Assembly (NCBI GenBank): GCA_965116935.1
Contig: OZ220737.1
Coordinates: 4,588,001-4,652,000 of the forward strand
Direction of reading: 5' to 3'
DNA: 64,000 nt
Source of the DNA: VXYL01 sp965116935
GTDB taxonomy: Bacteria; Pseudomonadota; Gammaproteobacteria; Pseudomonadales; Azotimanducaceae
Shown here piece after piece: positions 33,614 to 43,900 of this stretch. The notes under the pieces are model-generated. The model was not told the DNA's origin, did no database searches, and was given only the letters and a program-made list of their open reading frames with translations. The position numbers and the translations under genes are program-made. Every line of letters starts with the position of its first letter. Positions within the stretch are counted from its first letter, which is position 1.

Positions 33614-35063
33614 CCGCGACGGGTCAGGCCCGCACGTGGCGGCGCAGACGTCCGCTTCCTGGGTCGGCCACGAAGCCGCGATCCGCGCCGAGACTCTCAC
33701 CGGGGCGCTGGAGAATCAGGATCGGGCCTTGAGCGAAGCCATGGCAGAGATGGCAAAGGTCCGAGATTTCATCGGTTCGCCGCAGAACATATTGGGCAGT
33801 GCGAACACGAAGCACGGCGAGATCGCGGAGAAGGTGCATGTGGGCGTTCGCTGCGCGAAGGACGCACTGCATCAAGGGCCGGCATCGGCGACTGACGACG
33901 TTCCTAGAACGGGCCCTGTCGACTACGTGGACGGGGGCGTCGAGATCCAATCCAAGTACTACAACGGGTTGCGCAACACGCTCGAGGGAGTCGCGTCGCA
34001 TGCGGAGCGAAACCACGACACCTTTGCTGCCGGCGAGGGCCGCTACCACATTCCGAGGGACCAGTTCGAGCAACTACGAGAGCTCAGAGAGACTGGCACC
34101 GTGGATGGCCTGTCGCAAAGACGCATTGAGCAGGTGAAAGCACAGATCGAGTCGCTGCAGCGGGAGACGGGCCGCCCGATCGAGGATCTGATTCAACCCG
34201 GGGAGGCCACCTACGACGAGGTCCAGCAAGGGGCGGTCCACAAGACCGTCGATCGCAAGGAGCAGGAGCTCAAGAAAGAGGACGACCAGCTGAAAAACGA
34301 GGCGCGCGAGGAGCATGGACCATCGGTGGCTGGCTCGCTCGAAGCGGCGGCGGTTGGCGCGGCAGTCGGTGCTGGGGTGACGCTGGCAGGGACGCTTTGG
34401 GCAAAGTACCGAGAAGGCAAGAGTCCCTTTCGCGAGGGAGGGTTCTCTCACGAGGATTGGAAGGACGTCGGGCTAAACACAGCGACGGGTGCGGGTACCG
34501 GAGCCGTGGCTGGGTTTTCGGTTTACTGGCTAACCAACTCGACGGATTTGGCCGCGCCCTTTGCGGGCTCGCTCGTGAGTGGTCTCATGGGGATCGGTGC
34601 GTTGCTGAAGGAGCATCAACGGGGCAACATCAGTGACGAGGAATTTGCGGATCTGTCGGTCATCGTCGCCGCCGAAGCGGCGATCGTAGGCATTGCGGCG
34701 GTGGCCGGGCAGACGGCGATTCCGGTCCCGGTGCTGGGGGCGTTCATAGGCAGCGTTGCCGGGAAGCTCGTGGCATCGGCAGTGAAGGACGGCCTAGGGG
34801 AGGCCGAGTCGGAATTGATCGAGCGGCTGCGGCAATTCGAGGCGGCGGCGATTCAGAGGCTCGACGAGGCGTTGCGGGCCACAGTGGTCGCACTCGATGC
34901 GCACTTCGGCCGACTCGAGGACCTCGCTCGCTTGGCGTTCGATGAAGGTGTCAACACAGAGTTGAGGATGGCGGCAAGCGTTCGATTCGCGGAGGTCGTC
35001 GACGTGGGCAGTGATCAGATAATCCGGTCGCGAGACGACCTCGACGTATTTATGGAGGAATAG
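33600..35063 (+). CDS. Large membrane-associated protein with Gly-rich core (operon gene 2)
   Basis: The 487-residue protein has a helical N-terminal part, a distinctive VDYVDGGVEIQSKYYNGLRN patch (about 107-126), and a charged coiled coil (KTVDRKEQELKKEDDQLKNE, about 218-237). A Gly/Ala-rich region with several predicted membrane segments follows (about 245-400; EAAAVGAAVGAGVTLAGTLW, PVPVLGAFIGSVAGKLVASA). The C-terminal helical part carries GLGEAESELIERLRQFE and SRDDLDVFMEE. No family was named with confidence. Gene 1 has the same plan of coiled coil, Gly-rich core, coiled coil, so the two may form a membrane complex. Only 3 bp separate it from gene 3. Confidence 0.75.
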   Translation: MARPDRDGSGPHVAAQTSASWVGHEAAIRAETLTGALENQDRALSEAMAEMAKVRDFIGSPQNILGSANTKHGEIAEKVHVGVRCAKDALHQGPASATDDVPRTGPVDYVDGGVEIQSKYYNGLRNTLEGVASHAERNHDTFAAGEGRYHIPRDQFEQLRELRETGTVDGLSQRRIEQVKAQIESLQRETGRPIEDLIQPGEATYDEVQQGAVHKTVDRKEQELKKEDDQLKNEAREEHGPSVAGSLEAAAVGAAVGAGVTLAGTLWAKYREGKSPFREGGFSHEDWKDVGLNTATGAGTGAVAGFSVYWLTNSTDLAAPFAGSLVSGLMGIGALLKEHQRGNISDEEFADLSVIVAAEAAIVGIAAVAGQTAIPVPVLGAFIGSVAGKLVASAVKDGLGEAESELIERLRQFEAAAIQRLDEALRATVVALDAHFGRLEDLARLAFDEGVNTELRMAASVRFAEVVDVGSDQIIRSRDDLDVFMEE

Positions 35064-35066
35064 GCG

Positions 35067-35468
35067 ATGGATCTGCTGTCCCCGGACTCACTAGACCAGT
35101 TTTCGCCCGAACACTACGTCGCGATACTGGCCGACATCGCCCACTCTGACGGGATCGATCCGGAAGAACAGGCCATCTTGGACCGTTACGCGTCCCAGTT
35201 CGGGGTGGATTTGGATGCCTTGCCGAGCGTTCCGGAGGATCTTTCCGAAGTCTCGTGGCCTACACGCGTACTGATCTACCGGGACGCGTTCATGTTGGCG
35301 CTCGCTGACGGCACGTCGTCGGCGATTGAGGAAGAGCGGCTCGCTGAGCTGGCGACGAGAATGCGGCTGCCCGACAGCACGACGGCGACGCTGAAGGGAT
35401 GGGTTCGGGACTATGGCGCGCTTCTTGAGAGGTTGCATGGTCTCTTGGACGCGGAACCTGGATCCTGA
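35067..35468 (+). CDS. TerB-like (tellurite-resistance family) protein (operon gene 3)
   Basis: The 133-residue acidic helical protein has the TerB-type pattern HYVAILADIAHSDGIDPEEQ near the start, with an acidic ADxxIxxxE motif. The second half repeats it as MLALADGTSSAIEEERLAEL. TerB folds bind metal at such acidic motifs and occur in membrane-linked stress and predicted anti-phage systems. It ends the compact three-gene operon: ATG is 3 bp after the previous stop. Role as a metal-dependent or regulatory partner of the two membrane proteins is inference. Confidence 0.75.
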   Translation: MDLLSPDSLDQFSPEHYVAILADIAHSDGIDPEEQAILDRYASQFGVDLDALPSVPEDLSEVSWPTRVLIYRDAFMLALADGTSSAIEEERLAELATRMRLPDSTTATLKGWVRDYGALLERLHGLLDAEPGS

Positions 35469-35479
35469 GCTCCGGCGTC

Positions 35480-35625
35480 CGCGGGCGGCGGCATGCGCCG
35501 CAGGTTGTAAAGGTGGCTGACCGAAATGTACGCCAGCCGCTCGAAGCGGCGGTCGCCGACCATCTCAAACTCGGCCGCATCACCGCCCGCGTCGCCGGCC
35601 CCGACATCTGCCCCCAGCGACGCAT
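35480..35625 (-). pseudogene. Fragment of an integrase-core transposase
   Basis: On the minus strand two short frames read GQMSGPATRAVMR and then EFEMVGDRRFERLAYISVSH continuing LYNLRR. This is the conserved inter-domain region of a DDE transposase group (SGPAT…RFERLA.IS..HLYNLR). A frameshift at about 35577 separates the two pieces. Nothing else of the gene remains; repeat R2 follows. Confidence 0.6.
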
Positions 35626-35639
35626 CCGTTCCCGACCTA

Positions 35640-35754
35640 GGAAGGAAAGAGCGCGTGGCGGGACGGAGCGCGCGGTCGAGCGGCCGCAGGGGGAGGAGAG
35701 CGTGGGAGATGTCCTACGGGGTGTAGGACGGAAAAAGTGTGTGGCGGGATCGAC
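35640..35754 (+). repeat. Local repeat R2, right copy
   Basis: It carries GAGCGCGTGGCGGGACGGAG, GGGAGGAGAGCGTGGGAGAT and GTGTAGGACGGAAAAAGTGT. Same orientation as the copy at 32246-32368, 3.4 kb to the left. It closes the cassette array. Confidence 0.85.
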
Positions 35755-35896
35755 CCGATGCGGATGTGCGGGAAAGCGCGTCACCCCTCCGCTTCCCATC
35801 GGCAGCCGAACGCCGATTGCGCCAGACATTGCATGATTTCGGGATTGGCCGGCTCAGGCCATGACCGTTTGTGTGTCTGGAACAGCCCCATTCCGT

Positions 35897-36259
35897 TCAC
35901 AATAGTTTTATGGTGCCAAGGGCAACGACGCACGCTGTACCAACCACAAATAGCACGATCTGCATGCAGGAGAACATGACCACGCTGCCTTGACGAATGG
36001 TCGTTGTTTTCACTTGTGCCTTATCTTTGGGCTCTAGTGTTCCGGTCAGTGCCATCATGGTCAAGATTCCGAACACTACGGAGAGAATGTAGATTATCCA
36101 TGCGGAAACCCATAACCACGGTGTCTCACTCGTATCCGGGCCCTTCTCGGTGGTGTCCAAAAAGGTCACTGTCAGCACCAATATGGCCATTGCCAGCGTT
36201 ACGAGTTGCTTTGTGACTTCCAATGAGAAGTCAAAGGCTTTGCTTGTCCTGGTATCCAT
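35897..36259 (-). CDS. Small membrane protein, three predicted helices
   Basis: The 120-residue product from ATG 36259 (MDTRTSKAFDFSLEV) has hydrophobic segments LVTLAMAILVLTVTFLD, LWVSAWIIYILSVVFGILTM and VVMFSCMQIVLFVVGTACVV. No family recognised. The local GC content is clearly lower than in neighbouring genes, suggesting acquisition by transfer. The frame is open further upstream to 36394, overlapping the preceding small gene, but that part is not membrane-like. Confidence 0.6.
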   Translation of the reverse strand: MDTRTSKAFDFSLEVTKQLVTLAMAILVLTVTFLDTTEKGPDTSETPWLWVSAWIIYILSVVFGILTMMALTGTLEPKDKAQVKTTTIRQGSVVMFSCMQIVLFVVGTACVVALGTIKLL

Positions 36260-36285
36260 CGCTGCCCCGCCACTAGCCCAACAGC

Positions 36286-36552
36286 TTAACAAAATGGCCA
36301 TAAAGGACATAGCTGCATGCTCGCTATGTAGTGTCTTTGGTCGATCGTTTCGGCGTGTTCCGAACGAGCGTTCTCCACCATAGATCTGATCCATGTTCTC
36401 AGATGTCCCTCTGCTTCCTCTCGCCGATACGGCTCCCGTGCTACTGCGGCGTCTCCTGTAGTGACGAGCTGGGCGACCAGCTCTTGGCAGGCAGGTGACA
36501 ACACCATCCCCGACTCTTCGATCTCGAATTCCGCAACTTCCGATAGCATCAT
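36286..36552 (-). CDS. Small hypothetical acidic protein
   Basis: The 88-residue product starts MMLSEVAEFEIEESGMVLSP. A strong ribosome site (GAGGAGGAGAAATC) lies just before the ATG, which supports it as real. No family recognised. It precedes the small membrane gene by 26 bp and shares its lower GC, so the two probably form a transferred pair. Confidence 0.55.
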   Translation of the reverse strand: MMLSEVAEFEIEESGMVLSPACQELVAQLVTTGDAAVAREPYRREEAEGHLRTWIRSMVENARSEHAETIDQRHYIASMQLCPLWPFC

Positions 36553-36630
36553 TGAGATTTCTCCTCCTCGTTCAGTCTGCTGTGCCCCTTTGTAGGCTAT
36601 GCTTCGAATCGTCTGGTAGCGGGGTTTGCG

Positions 36631-37943
36631 TCATCCGAGGAATGCGAAGTCCTCGGTGTTGTTGAACGGGAACCTCTTGGCACCCGCAGAACTCTCAACG
36701 CCGAGATACCCCCGCAGTGCCTTGTGCACGTGTTTCGGGTAGATGATCGTGCCGCCCGCATCATCGCGCCGCAGCGTCCGCGGGTTGATCCTCTGGGCGA
36801 AGTGCAGGCCGTCGGTCTCGCCCACCACCCGGTTCGTCCACGTCTGCCCCTGCTCCATGATCACGAAGCTGCCGATGGGCCAGTGGTCCTTGCCGTCGTC
36901 GGCGTTGTAGAAGTTGGTGCGGCCGAAGTCGGAGCCAATGACCACGAAAAGGCGGTCGGCGATGCCGTGCTCGTCGGCGTACTCCCACAGGTAGTCGATG
37001 CCGTCCGTGAGGTTGGCCAGGAGCCAGGACTGACCGGCGTCGTTCCTCGCGTGGGTGTCGAAGCCGCCGAGCCAGAGGTCGGCGCTCACCGAGACGCCCG
37101 TCTTGAACGCCAGCACCGTGAGCTGGGCCTGGCGGCGGAGCTGGCTTTCGTAGCTGTCGTTGCCGATCTGGACCTCAACGGGCTGTTCCAGCTGGTCCTC
37201 AGGCGGAATGGCGTCGGCGAACCCCTTCAATGCCTCGCTCGACGCGAACGCCGCCTGGTAGTGGGCCAGGCGCATCGCCTCGCCGGGGAGAAGGTTCGGG
37301 CGGGCCGCAAGTCGCTGCACGGTGGCGGCTCGGTGGCGCGCCATGGCGGCCCAGTCTTCCTTCGTGATGAAGGCGCTGTCCTCGGGTCGTCCGCGTCGTC
37401 CCATTCGCCCTCCCCCCTCGGGTAGGCGATGGAGCGGAGCAGGTCCGGGTTGTCGAGGCGCGTGTAGCGGGTGAGGCCGCCGGTCTCGGAGTAGCCGCCG
37501 AAGTTGACGTAGGAGACGGGCAGTTCCGGGGCGCTGTGGGCGGCGAGCATGGCGGTGGTGGCGGGGTATCCCTCGGAGTTGCGGCCGCTCCAGTTGTGGA
37601 CGATGCCGACGGTGTGGGAGTTGGTCTGGGCGTCCACGCCGTTGATCACCAGCATGTTGCTGTGGTGCTTCTCGAAGAACGCCTCGTTTCTGGCGAAGGG
37701 TGCGTAGGGGATGTTGCCGGCCTGCTGGATCTCGTTCGACTCGGCCCAGTGGTTGATGACGGGCTCTCCGGGGGTGTTCGTCTTGGGGTCGCAGAAGCTG
37801 GTGGGGTCCCAGCCGCCGTCGGCCTGGATGAAAACGGCAAGCTTGCGGGACCCGCCGGCGGCCTGGGCGATGGGCAGGCGGAAGCCGGCCATTGCCGTGG
37901 CGGCGAGCGCGCCGGTGGCCTTGAGGAATGTGCGTCGTCTCAT
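36631..37943 (-). pseudogene. DUF1501 Tat-exported protein with one frameshift
   Basis: The first frame starts at 37943 with a twin-arginine signal (MRRRTFLKATGALAATAMAG) and reads LAVFIQADGGWDPTSFCDPK and NMLVINGVDAQTNSHTVG, typical DUF1501. At about 37390 the family sequence moves to another frame (EDSAFITKEDWAAMARHR) and continues through LWLGGFDTHARNDAGQSWLL and VVIGSDFGRTNFYN to FPFNNTEDFAFLG. One lost G at about 37388 (CCCGAG for CCCGGAG) would join DDP to EDSAF. The gene starts 8 bp after the giant upstream gene, the usual partner arrangement for DUF1501 with planctomycete-type cytochrome proteins. Confidence 0.85.
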
Positions 37944-37951
37944 CGTCGTGC

Positions 37952-40900
37952 CTACAGGTGCAGGTAGCGCGGGTCGGTCATCAGGTAGGCGAGGACGACC
38001 ACCCAGGTTCTGGCGATGCCGTATGGATCGGGCATGTCGGTCTCGCGCCAGATGAAGTCGTCCACCCGGTCCCCTTTCCAGCGCCGTTCGCCCTCCTCGT
38101 CCACGAACCACACGTCGTCCAGAATGCCATCGAAGTAGTGGTCGTCCGCATGGAATCGGCAGTGATATTGGCGGAAGTCATCGCCATTGGTCCGGTTCCA
38201 GATGTCGACGAACAGCTTGTATGCTGCGCCGATGTCGGGAGACGACGGCGTGGCGTCTACGCCCAGCAGCTTCCGGTGCAGTTCCACGAGCTTGTTCCTG
38301 ATGACCTCGGCACCACGAGAGCGCACGGTGTCTGTCCCCACCAAGATCGCCAGCTTCGCCGGCTCGTCACCGAATTGGTCCGCCCAAGCGACCACTTCCA
38401 CTTCGTAGCGTCCGTCGGCGGGTATGTTGATCGGAACCTCCAAGGCGCCCTCGCAGTGCAGGGCGAAATGGTCGCCCACCGGATGGTTGCATCGGTCCAC
38501 ACGAGGGAGGTCTTCCAGTTCGATGGTGTCGTGTATGCGGCCACCTGGGCCATGTAACACTAGGCGATCCAGGCGGAGGTTGCGGTCACGGTCCCCCTCC
38601 GACTTGTCGTTGGTGAATGCCAAGGTGACCGTAGCCGCGCCTTTGGTGAGGTGGCCCGCAACCGACACCTCTTCTGCGCTCCCCTTGCTTGACGCTTCGA
38701 CATCTCGAGTTGCGCCGAACTCCGCGACCGGGGAGTCCATGAGGCGGACGCCCCCGAACAGTCGACGGCTCGCTTCGTCCAGGAGATAGAAGTCCTTCAT
38801 CACCACGGGACAGCTGACCTCCGCGGCGTGCCGCTGGGCCACGCCGGCCATCACCGACGTAAGGTCCCGGCCCCGTTCGGTGATGCCGTCGGAGTCGATG
38901 CCCCCGTACAGTAGGCCGTACTCTTTTTCGGCATTGGTCCAGTTCGGTGACCCGCCGAGGTTCCACGTTCCCTCGTGGTGCCTCTTCCAATCGAATCCGG
39001 TCAAGGCGACAGTCTTGCGGGAGAGCTCCTCGGGCGTGAGAAGGCGTTTCGCACCGGCGTTGGCGAGGGAGGCGGTGCGCACGGGATCGCCATCCGCCGC
39101 CGAGGACGCTCGGAACCACTTTGAGAGGGCGACTTCCGTGAGCAGGTCCTTGAGGTTGTAGCGCGGACCGCCGCCGAACCCGCGACGGAACGCGCCGGCC
39201 AGCCGCTCTACCTCCGCCGTTTGCGCGTTGGATGCGAGCAGACGGCTTTGGAAACCCGGATCGCCCTCGGATGGCGGCTCGACCACGTCGCCTCCCATGA
39301 CCGCTGGCCACCAGAACTTCACGGTCGCTTCGGCGAATCGCGGATCAGCCACGATTTGCTTCGCCAGCCATTGAAGGCTGTTGTCCGCGCTCGGCACTCG
39401 CTTGTCGCCGAAACCCGGTTCGCGCATGTCGCGATACCACGTGTCGCCATGGCGATAGCCATCTACTCCAACGCTCATCTCGGCATGGCCAGACGTGTAT
39501 TGCGAAAACCGGTCAGCCCACGCGACAACCTCGATGCTGTAGGTCGCGGAGGCGGGCAGATCCAGTGCAATCCAGACGGTGCAGTTCGGCGCTCCGCCGT
39601 TCCAGAGTGCCAGATGGTCGCTACGTGCCTCGCCGCACGGCCCGTGCGGCGCCATGGGTGGGCCCACTTCCTCGAACTCGTGGCTCGACACCAATCCCTG
39701 TGAGGCGTCAATGACGTCGAGTCTGTCGAGGTAGAGGAACCCGTCCTCGCCGGTTTGCTCGTCGTAGAAGTCGTTGGTGAAGTTGACGGCGACGTCATGA
39801 CGGCCTTCGGCCAAGTAAAACGCCCACGACAGCGTCTGTGCTGCGGCTCTAGAGGCGCCTTCCACGCCTCTGACGGCCCCTAGGTTGCTCTTGTAAAGGT
39901 CGTCGAGCGCGTCGAGGCCGCCCCATTGGTCGCGGTAGAAGCCCACGTCGCCGTAGTTCTGGAAGGCACCTGCAACGGGATCCATGATGGTGTGGCAGAC
40001 GGTGCATGCCGGGTTGTGCATGGTGGGGTTGTTCGTGTCGGCGAGCGCGACCGGATCGGTGGTGCGCGATGCCGACTTCTCGATGTCGAGCCCCAGGAAG
40101 TGGTAGTACGTCCATCGGGCGCGGGCCCGGTTGCGGTTGGTTGCGGTCGTCGGATAGCGCTTGAGGAAGACCTTGGCGTTGAGGATACCGGCATGCGGCC
40201 ATCGGGTCCGCAGGGGGCCGGGGTCGATCACGCGAAGGCCGATCCCGGGCGTGAACTCCGACACGTGCCCCTCTCCCTGGCGGTAGTAGCCGAGGATATC
40301 GGACGGCCTGAACTCGTGGACGTTGCCGGGATCCTCGAACTCCGTCGCTGCGCCGTAGGCCCGCGCCGCCTCGGCGTTGGCCATGATGTAGTCCGCGGTG
40401 AGCACCTCCGTGTAGGGCAGGTCGTTCGCCACGACGTGCGCGATCAACTCGAGCGGCGCCCTGCCGGCACCGTACTGGACACGCTGTTCCCACCTGCTCG
40501 CTTCCTCGCGATCCGTTGCGTATCGCCGGTAGAACTCGTTGTCAAAGTCGACAAAGAAGCCGTCGTTCTCGATCGTGTGATCGCGCAGGTGTCTGTCAGT
40601 CAGCAGGCGGTCATTTCCCGCGCGGATCAGGAACTCGTGGAACCCCGGCCCGGTCATCAGCCCTCGGATTGCCCTTCTCAGGCTGGCGATTCCGCCCGTC
40701 TTGATGGATTCGTACTCGGCATCCGTCGGGATGCGGCCGGCGAAGACGATGGCGGCGCGGCGGAGGGTGCTTCTAGCCGGCTCCATCGTCACGCCGGCGA
40801 ACAGGTTGGCCGGCGTGACGGAGGGGCCGGCGCCGGGGCCGTCGGTCAAGAGGCCCAGGAAGCGCTGCATCGAGGCGAAGCCCTCCGTGCCGGAGGCCAG

Positions 40901-43900
40901 CTGGATGCCGCCGCCGTGGTCCACGCCCTGCACCTTGTTGAGGATCAGCTCGTCGCCGCCGTCGACGGTGGCGAGGAAGGTCCTGAAGACCTCCAGGTTG
41001 GCCGCGGCGCCGTCGCCGGCGACGAACACCAGCCGGGTGTTGCCGGACACGCCGCCCGACACGTGGCAGGTGGCGCACTGGGACTGGACGACGTGCGAGA
41101 CGGAGGAGGCGAACACGTCCTCCGCCGTCTCGTCCGGAGGGCCATCGTCCTTGGTGGCCTCGTCGGGCTCCGGGTCCGGGCCGGTGGTGGACCAGTCGGG
41201 GTTCCTTGTGATGCGTGCGGTGCCGCGGCCGGCGAGGACGGTTCGGCCGTCCAGCGGGTAGTAGGTCCAGCGGCCGTCGTCGTGGCGGAGCAGGGCGTCG
41301 GCGTTGCCGTCGCCGTTGAGGTCGCCGAGGCCGGCCATGCTCCAGGCGGTGTTGGGGGTGAGCGGGACTCCGCCCCTGCCGTCCATGACGTTGCGGCCGT
41401 TCATCGGATACTGGGTCCATCGGCCTTCGACATGCCGCAGCAGGATGTCGTCGTTGCCGTCGCCGTTCAGGTCACCCAGGCCTGCCAGTTGCCAGTCGAG
41501 GCTGTGGGTGACGCCGGTCACGGAGCCGCGACCCGAGCCGGCGAGGCTGCCGTTCATCGGGTAGTAGTGCCAGCGACCGTCGTCGTGGCGGAGCAGGATG
41601 TCGTCGCGTCCGTCGCCGTTCAGGTCGCCGATGCCGGCGAAGGACCATTTCGTGCTCTTGGTGAGGTTGGGCTCGACTGCGGCGGAGGGGGCGACGGCCA
41701 GGCCGTCGAGGGGTGCGTGGAGCCACTGGCCCTCGGGATGGCGCAGCACCACGTCGGTCTTGCCGTCTGCGCCCAGGTCGCCCAGGCCGGCGACGTTCCA
41801 CACGGGATCGGCGGGAAGCCCCGTGATGCCGCCGGACTCGAGGACGGTCCTGCCCTCCATGATGTATCCCTTCCAGCGTCCGTCGGTGTGCCGGAGCAGC
41901 ACGTCGTCCCTGCCGTCGCCGTCCATGTCGCCGATGCCGGCGAGCCGCCAGCGGGCGCTGCGTTCGAGGGCGACGGTGCCGCGCTCGGACTCGATGGGGG
42001 TTCTGCCGTCCATGGGGTAGTAGGTCCAGCGGCCATCGACGTGCCGGAGGAGCACGTCGTCCTTGCCGTCGCCGTTGAGGTCGCCGATCGGCTGCGGCAC
42101 GCGTCTGTCCGACGCCGTCGGGCTCGAGGCGGTGGAGATGTTGGCGAGTCCGCCGGCCGCGGTGGCGAGGAGGCCGGTGACTTCCAGTGCGGCGTTCGAC
42201 CAGACGCCGAGGCGCCAGTGGCCGCGGCCTGCGCCCAGCCAGCCGTCCAGTTCCGGAGCGCCCCATGCGAGCTGGGCGGAGGTGAGCGTCCGGGTGCCGT
42301 TCGCCGGGAGCGTGAGCGTTGCGGGCTGGCTCGCGCGGCCCTCGTCGTCCACGCCCTCGATCCGGACCGTCGCCGGCGTGTCGCTCCGGTTCGAGAGGAG
42401 CAGGCGGCCTTCGGCGTCGCCGCCGCCGGCGGGGAACATGGGCAGGACGCGGCGGTTCGCGGCATCCGCCTGGGGCACGGCGTCCTGCATGGCCGCGATC
42501 CCGCTGTCTGCGCCTCGGACGTAGGCGAGCACGTCGAGGTCGAGGCTTGACTGCACCGTCAGGCGGATGTCGCCGCGCATCGCGCCGAAGCCCTGCGGCA
42601 GGCCCTTCGGGGGGTTGCCGAACTCCAGGTCGGAGGCGCTGAGCGTCACGGCGGCGTTGGCCTCCAGCCGAACGGTCAGGGGTTCCGGCGACCGGTCCTG
42701 TGCCTCTCGGCGGAGCGTTGCGGTGCCGGGCCTTGGCGAGCGGTTCGCGATTCGCAGCAGGCCCTCGCCGCCCGGCGTGCTGGGCAGCCATGCAGCCTTG
42801 GCTTCGGTGTCGGTTGCGGCAAGGCGAATGCGTTGCAATGGCGCGAGGTCGCCGAGTTCCCCGCCCTGGGGCGAGGAGAACGCGAACGCGTGGATCGGTG
42901 CCGGGGCCTGGATTGCGAGCCGCCAGTCGCCAGCGCCGTCGCCGAGCGCGCCGGACACGCGCTGGCCCGACTCCAGCGCCCCCGCCGAGAGCCAGCGGGA
43001 CGTGCCGGGCGGAAGGGTTGCGCGAACCTCGGACACGCCGCCAGCGTCGTCGCGGGCGCGTATGCGGGCCTCGACGGGCTCGGATCCGGGGTTCGAGAGC
43101 CGCAGCAGGCCGGGGGCTTCGGCGGCGGCGGCGGGGAAGAGCGGCACATGGCGGAGTCCGTCCGGGGCCTGGCCGATGTCGCGCAGGGGTGTCCGCAGGC
43201 CTTCGGCGGTCTCGGCATATGCCAGTGCATCGAGCTTGGCCGTTGACTGCACCACGAGGCGCCAGTCGCCTTGGCCGGCGCCGATGCCGCGGTGCAGGCC
43301 CTTGAGCGGGTTGCCGCCCTCCAGGTCGGAGGACGTGAGTTCGAGGGTGTGGCCCGGGACGAGCGACACCGCGGCGGGGCCGAAGGCGCGCCCTCTGTCG
43401 TCGTGGGCCGTGATGCGGACGATGGTGGGACGGGCGTCGGGGCTGGCAAGGCGGAGGATGCCGCGCCAGGCGGGCTCGCGCGAGGCGGAGGGAAGGAACG
43501 CCACGCGCCGCTCGCGCATCGGCGCATTCGCGCCCGGTGCGTCGAAGAGGGGATGGGTGGGCGATGGTCGGTGCAGCCCAAGGCCGTTCGTGACGGGCGT
43601 CCTGATCGCCTGCGACCCAGACCCATCCGACGCGCCTGCGCCGCGCAAGGAAATCGACTGGCCAGGCGATTCGGAGGATCGCATCCTCCGATGCGGTGGC
43701 GCCGTGCGGACGGGCGAGAAGCGCGCCGGCGCCACGCCCGGGGCGAGGCACATGGCTCCGTTCGGCGGACTGGGCGTGGAGGCGTGCATGGTGTTGACGC
43801 CCTGCATCCGCATCCGGGCGTGGGCCGCCGCGCTTCGGCGCTGGTGCTCGCGCCTGACGCGCTGGGCGTCTCGCCAGCGCTTCTCGGCGGCCTGCTCGGC

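Noticed and set aside
29755..35755. Integron cassette array with attC sites
   Set aside because: No GTTRRRY/RYYYAAC core pairs or integron integrase were found; R1 and R2 do not fold like attC.
35290..35829. 179-codon minus-strand frame after the TerB gene
   Set aside because: Mostly repeat R2 and antisense of the TerB gene; only the short transposase-like fragment at 35480-35625 is kept.
39926..42550. 874-codon plus-strand frame opposite the giant protein
   Set aside because: Arises from the repetitive VCBS coding on the other strand; Val/Ala/Gly-rich with no start context.
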